A DNA stretch of 17,246 nt from Kiritimatiellia bacterium (GTDB lineage: Bacteria; Verrucomicrobiota; Kiritimatiellia; RFP12; UBA1067): NCBI GenBank assembly GCA_017547265.1, contig JAFYQC010000317.1, positions 1 to 17,246 of the forward strand, given 5' to 3'. Within the stretch, counting starts at the first letter, position 1. Each line of letters starts with the position of its first letter. Shown here in pieces: positions 14,521 through 17,246 of this stretch. The notes under the pieces were generated by a model. That model worked only from the letters and a program-made list of their open reading frames with translations, did no database searches and had not been told where the DNA came from. A program made the position numbers and the translations under genes.

Positions 14521-14529
14521 ATTATACCA
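14521..14529 (-). promoter_or_regulatory. Extended -10 promoter of manA
   Basis: TGGTATAAT on the minus strand within TTTGGTATAATTATGGCC. Seven bases separate the -10 box from the ATG at 14513, so the message should be leaderless. It is divergent from the lipoprotein-hisC promoter, with the two -10 boxes about 45 bp apart. Confidence 0.6.
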
Positions 14530-14547
14530 AATCTAACCAAATCCCGC

Positions 14548-14576
14548 TTGCGCGCGCTCGCGCATTATACTATAAT
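14548..14576 (+). promoter_or_regulatory. Promoter of the lipoprotein-hisC-paaK operon
   Basis: TTGCGC (14548-14553), a 17-bp spacer and TATAAT (14571-14576). Unlike the minus-strand promoters here it lacks the TGn extension but has acceptable -35 spacing. The predicted start is at about 14583, next to an ATG at 14584. Confidence 0.55.
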
Positions 14577-14583
14577 ATCATTC

Positions 14584-14616
14584 ATGTGCAATATTGTCCC
14601 AAGAAGGGTGAAGTAA
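14584..14616 (+). CDS. Possible 10-residue leader peptide
   Basis: An ATG 7 nt after the TATAAT opens the frame MCNIVPRRVK, whose TAA shares its last A with the ATG of the lipoprotein gene (TAATG). Its spacing from the -10 box matches the leaderless starts elsewhere in the window. It could couple translation to the lipoprotein, whose own Shine-Dalgarno AAGAAGG lies within it. It may equally be chance; no attenuator structure is seen. Confidence 0.35.
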   Translation: MCNIVPRRVK

Positions 14617-15032
14617 TGGACTTTCAACCAAAGTCTCGACCAAGTTTTCTAGCGCTAATTGTAGCGCTTTGTGCGACTATATGTCTCACAGGGTGCTTCA
14701 CTTTGGATACGGCAGACATCCACACGACCGGCGAGGAACACATCTGCGTCGGGAACAGCGGCTGGTACCTTTTCCACTTTATACCGCTCGCCTGCGGCAA
14801 CGCGTCGGAAGATCCGATTATGCCCTGGGTGTTCTTCCGGAACGACGTGACGATGGACAAGATCCAGCACCGTTTCATGAACTACGCGAACTTCTACGGC
14901 AAGAAGACGCTCGACATGAGCTACTACACCCAGGAGTCGGTTCTCTTCGAGATCCCTGGCACGGACTTCCCCGTTCCCCTTCCGTACATACTCACCTACA
15001 AGGAAGTACAGCTTTCGGGAGTGCTTAAATGA
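14616..15032 (+). CDS. Small exported lipoprotein A
   Basis: 138 residues. A basic N-terminus, a hydrophobic core and ICLTGC with Cys27 form a type II signal peptide, so the protein should be lipid-anchored. I start at the ATG at 14616 because AAGAAGG lies 7-10 bases upstream; a GTG at 14586 is in frame but would abut the predicted transcription start. After the Cys comes a Thr-rich linker, then VGNSGWYLFHFIPLACGN, shared almost exactly with the next gene (ENSGWYLLNFIPLASGN), so the two are paralogues. I do not recognise a characterised family. The rest is mixed, aromatic-rich and ends with a probable beta strand (ILTYKEVQLSGVLK). Its stop overlaps the start of the next gene (ATGA). Confidence 0.83.
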   Translation: MDFQPKSRPSFLALIVALCATICLTGCFTLDTADIHTTGEEHICVGNSGWYLFHFIPLACGNASEDPIMPWVFFRNDVTMDKIQHRFMNYANFYGKKTLDMSYYTQESVLFEIPGTDFPVPLPYILTYKEVQLSGVLK

Positions 15033-15436
15033 AGCGGCTTGCGATAATCCTGGCATGTGCCCTTCTCGGCGGGTGCGCGACCGTGACGGTAAGCCGCGAT
15101 GGTGCGACGATGGTCAACATCGAGAACTCCGGGTGGTATCTCCTAAACTTCATCCCGCTCGCCTCAGGCAATCCGGCGCGTCCCAATTCATGTACTACGC
15201 GGATCTTCAGCAAGACGGTGACGCTCGAGAACAACGTGAAGATGCTCGACAAGGTGATCCGCGACGAAGGCGCAGTGGCCGTACGCGACATAAACAGCTT
15301 CACCATCGACGAGCACGTCCTGCTTATACTCCTCAAGCGGCATGCGTACCACACGAGCGCACAGCTGCTGATGAAAGAGGACATGGAAGAAACAAAGGCA
15401 GAAGGAGTCTCGACGATCCTTCCCAAGGAATTCTAA
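15029..15436 (+). CDS. Small exported lipoprotein B, paralogue of A
   Basis: 135 residues. MKRLAIILACALLGGC is a compact lipoprotein signal with Cys16 as attachment site. VSRDGATMVNIENSGWYLLNFIPLASGN repeats the motif of the preceding protein. After it, a mostly alpha-helical stretch contains NNVKMLDKVIRDEGAVAVRDINS, and the C-terminal half is charged. The pattern (short lipoprotein, GWYL-FIPLA-GN) suggests a small outer-membrane or periplasmic domain that I cannot name. The gene overlaps lipoprotein A by four bases and ends two bases before the hisC ATG, so all three are translated from one message. Its link to histidine or aromatic metabolism is not evident. Confidence 0.83.
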   Translation: MKRLAIILACALLGGCATVTVSRDGATMVNIENSGWYLLNFIPLASGNPARPNSCTTRIFSKTVTLENNVKMLDKVIRDEGAVAVRDINSFTIDEHVLLILLKRHAYHTSAQLLMKEDMEETKAEGVSTILPKEF

Positions 15437-15823
15437 TATGGGCATCGCGCGTCACATCAAGAAACTAGAGGGCTACGTTCCAGGCGAACAGCCCAAGTCC
15501 AGGAACGTCGTTAAACTGAACACGAACGAAAACCCCTATCCGCCATCGCCAAAGTGCAAGGCGGTGCTTTCATCCTTCAACCTCGACGACCTGAGGCGCT
15601 ATCCAGACCCCAACTTCTCCGCGCTCGCAAAGGCAATCGCCGACGAGAACGGCACGACGGCAGACCGTGTCTTCGTCGGTAACGGTTCGGACGAGATACT
15701 CTCGCTCGCGGCACGCGTCTTCGTCGAAAACAACGAGTCGATCGGCTCGCTCGACCCGAGCTATTCGCTCTACAAGACGCTAGCTGCGATACGCGACGTG
15801 AAATGGGTGGGCACCCCCATCCA

Positions 15824-15847
15824 CTCAAACCCTCAAACCCTCAAACC
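15824..15847 (+). repeat. Octamer tandem repeat (CTCAAACC x3) at the hisC frame break
   Basis: Three exact copies at 15824-15831, 15832-15839 and 15840-15847. Since 8 is not a multiple of 3, each gain or loss changes the frame. The repeat lies where HisC proteins have a variable stretch between the 'VKWV' strand and the TNPNAPTG motif. Confidence 0.9.
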
Positions 15848-16506
15848 CTTCACGCATCTCGCTTTTCCTCTGGACGAACCCCAATGCGCCTACGGGCGAG
15901 TTCGCCGAACCAAAGGCCATCGCCTCGTTTGCAAAAAAGTTCAAAGGCGTGGTGATCGTCGACGAGGCGTATGCAGACTTCGCGCGCGGCAACTGCATGT
16001 CGCTCGCAACGGCTCCGCGCAACAGGAACGTCATCGTTATGCGGACGTTCTCGAAGAGCTATTCGCTCGCCGGGCTTCGTGTCGGCTACTGCGTCGGCCC
16101 GAAGGACCTGATCGACGCGCTCTACAAGGCAAAGGACTCGTACAACGTCGACGCCGTCGCACAGGCGGTCGCGCTCGCGGCGTTCAAGGACGGCGTGTAT
16201 CACAGGAAGACAGTCGCAAAAGTCATCAAGACGCGCAAGGCGTTCGAAAAGGCCCTCGCGAAGCGCGGGTGGAACGTCATCAAGAGTGAGTCCAACTTCG
16301 TCTTCGCAAAGCCGCCGGCGGGCGCCACGGCAAAAGACTTATTCTCGTATCTCAAGGGCAGGGACATCTACGTGCGCTACTTCCCGGGACCGCTCACCGG
16401 CGACCGGCTGCGCATCACGATTGGGACCGACGGGCAGATGAAAACGCTGCTCGAAGCCCTTGACGACCGATTTAGGGGGGAAGAAAAGACAAGGAAAACA
16501 GACAAA

Positions 16507-16522
16507 ACGAAAACACGAAAAC
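16507..16522 (+). repeat. Octamer tandem repeat (ACGAAAAC x2) at the 3' end of hisC
   Basis: Two exact ACGAAAAC units lie in an A-rich purine tract (about 16480-16535) that encodes the basic tail of HisC and contains the overlapping stop and start codons of hisC and the ligase gene. Confidence 0.6.
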
Positions 16523-16535
16523 AACCCCCAAGAAA

Positions 16536-17246
16536 ATGAACCCTATTTCAAAACCAGACTACATGCCAATTCCCGAGCTGCGAAAGATGCAGCTCGAGAA
16601 ACTGCAAAAACTCATTCCCTACGAATACGAGCGCGTACCACTCTTCCGCCGCCGCTGCGACGAAAAAGGCGTCAAGCCGCGCGACCTCGTGACGCTCGCG
16701 GACCTCGCTAAGTTCCCCTTCATGAAGAAGACCGACCTTCGCGACGAGTACCCCTACGGGCTCACCGCCGCTCCGATGTCGGAGATCAACCGCTTCCACT
16801 GCTCGTCCGGCACGACCGGCAAGCCCATCTGCATACCGCAGACGGCCGAAGACGTCGCCATCTGGACCGAGGGCGTTGCGCGCTGCATGGCCATGTACGG
16901 CATAACGCGCGACGACATCGTTCAGGTTTCGTACGGCTACGGTCTCTTCACCGGCGGCCTCGGTGCGCACTACGGCGCCGAGAAGCTCGGCTGCGCGGTC
17001 CTCCCGACAGGCGCCGGCAACACCGAAAAGCAGATCATGCTCATGAAGGACCTCGGCACGACGGTCATCTGCTGTACGCCGAGCGCCTTCCTGCCCCTCG
17101 CGACAGTCGCCGAGAAGATCGGCGTCGACTTCCGCCGCGACACGAAGCTCAAGCACGGCGTCTTCGGCGCGGAACCGTGGACCGACGAAATCCGCGAGCG
17201 CATCGAGCAGATGTCCGGCATAACGGCGCACGACATATACGGGCTC
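16536..17246 (+). CDS. paaK: Phenylacetate-CoA ligase family (N-terminal part; runs off the window)
   Basis: 237 residues without a stop to the right edge, about 55% of the usual 430-residue length. It is an adenylate-forming enzyme that activates phenylacetate or a related aryl acid to its CoA thioester via an acyl-adenylate. LRKMQLEKLQKLIPYEYERVP is the family's N-terminal helix region; FHCSSGTTGKP (88-98) is the ATP-binding P-loop; VSYGYGLFTGGLGAHYGAEKLG (131-152) and FGAEPWTDEIRERIE are specific to PaaK rather than acetyl-CoA synthetases. The ATG overlaps the hisC stop (ATGA). In anaerobes such ligases often act with indolepyruvate oxidoreductase in aryl pyruvate/aryl acetate interconversion; with an aminotransferase upstream that role is plausible here but inferred. 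No other paa gene is in view. Confidence 0.93.
   Translation, partial: MNPISKPDYMPIPELRKMQLEKLQKLIPYEYERVPLFRRRCDEKGVKPRDLVTLADLAKFPFMKKTDLRDEYPYGLTAAPMSEINRFHCSSGTTGKPICIPQTAEDVAIWTEGVARCMAMYGITRDDIVQVSYGYGLFTGGLGAHYGAEKLGCAVLPTGAGNTEKQIMLMKDLGTTVICCTPSAFLPLATVAEKIGVDFRRDTKLKHGVFGAEPWTDEIRERIEQMSGITAHDIYGL

Larger units (their letters stand above)
15438..16539 (+). pseudogene. hisC: HisC, histidinol-phosphate aminotransferase, frameshifted
   Basis: A fold-type I PLP aminotransferase, the seventh step of histidine synthesis; many such enzymes also accept aromatic amino acids. The first frame (15438 to about 15823) gives KLNTNENPYPPSP, DLRRYPDPNFSALAKAIA and VFVGNGSDEILSLAARVF. The rest of the protein is in the next frame: LFLWTNPNAPTGEF, GVVIVDEAYADF, RTFSKSYSLAGLRVGY with the PLP lysine, YNVDAVAQAVALAAF, SESNFVFAKPP and VRYFPGPLTGDRLRITIGT. 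The shift coincides with three tandem CTCAAACC units. Read as given, the first frame continues to 16289 with unrelated residues (283 aa). One more unit, or two fewer, restores a 369- or 361-residue enzyme, both normal lengths. It could be an inactive gene, a switchable allele or a collapsed repeat in the assembly. The last about 20 residues are a Lys/Arg/Thr-rich tail from a second repeat. Confidence 0.88.

Noticed and set aside
15849..16289. Alternative reading that the 283-residue first-frame product is a real novel fusion protein
   Set aside because: After the octamer repeat the first frame gives Arg-rich, family-unlike sequence, while the +1 frame gives the complete conserved C-terminal part of HisC. 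The long open stretch is a by-product of codon use.
1..17246. tRNA, rRNA, insertion sequence, integrase or prophage genes
   Set aside because: None recognised on either strand. The TA cassette has no accompanying mobility gene.

Overview
The window looks like a piece of a bacterial genome of roughly 55-60% G+C from the PVC side of the tree, most likely Kiritimatiellota or Lentisphaerae, perhaps from an animal gut or another anoxic polysaccharide-rich habitat. This rests on large secreted glycoside-hydrolase-like proteins, small lipoproteins, a secreted ADP-ribosylglycohydrolase and an FHA protein among short housekeeping operons. It is an inference from gene style; there is no rRNA or marker gene to prove it. 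Everything left of about 14,520 is on the minus strand, and everything right of it is on the plus strand.

Layout, left to right. 1-533: 5' part of a DUF998-like membrane protein. 663-1561: a two-gene toxin-antitoxin module (53-aa antitoxin, TacT-like GNAT toxin) with its own promoter and a strong intrinsic terminator. 1562-2060: noncoding, mostly a degenerate GGTTG repeat field. 2089-6927: one dense minus-strand operon, transcribed nusB - (heptamer repeat array) - ribD - ADP-ribosylglycohydrolase lipoprotein - ribE - hisB - hisA, with overlapping or nearly touching genes. 6992-13647: FHA-domain protein, then two large exported carbohydrate-active-looking proteins, in one operon. 13707-14513: short mannose-6-phosphate isomerase. 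From 14,548 rightward a divergent plus-strand operon holds two related small lipoproteins, hisC (frameshifted in this sequence) and phenylacetate-CoA ligase, which runs off the right end.

Functionally the window joins riboflavin and histidine biosynthesis, transcription antitermination (NusB), mannose-6-phosphate metabolism, extracellular glycan handling and aromatic acid or aromatic amino acid chemistry.

Three things stand out. First, short tandem repeats of 7, 8, 8, 9 and about 11 bp occur between and inside genes. An 8-bp tandem repeat sits exactly where hisC changes frame; a 7-bp array supplies both the nusB stop codon and the ribD Shine-Dalgarno; and a 9-bp repeat makes an in-frame insert in RibD. 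Second, most promoters share an extended -10 box (TGnTATAAT), and in four cases the box lies only 6-7 nt from the start codon, which implies leaderless mRNAs. Third, an exported ADP-ribosylglycohydrolase is embedded with coupled start and stop codons between ribD and ribE.
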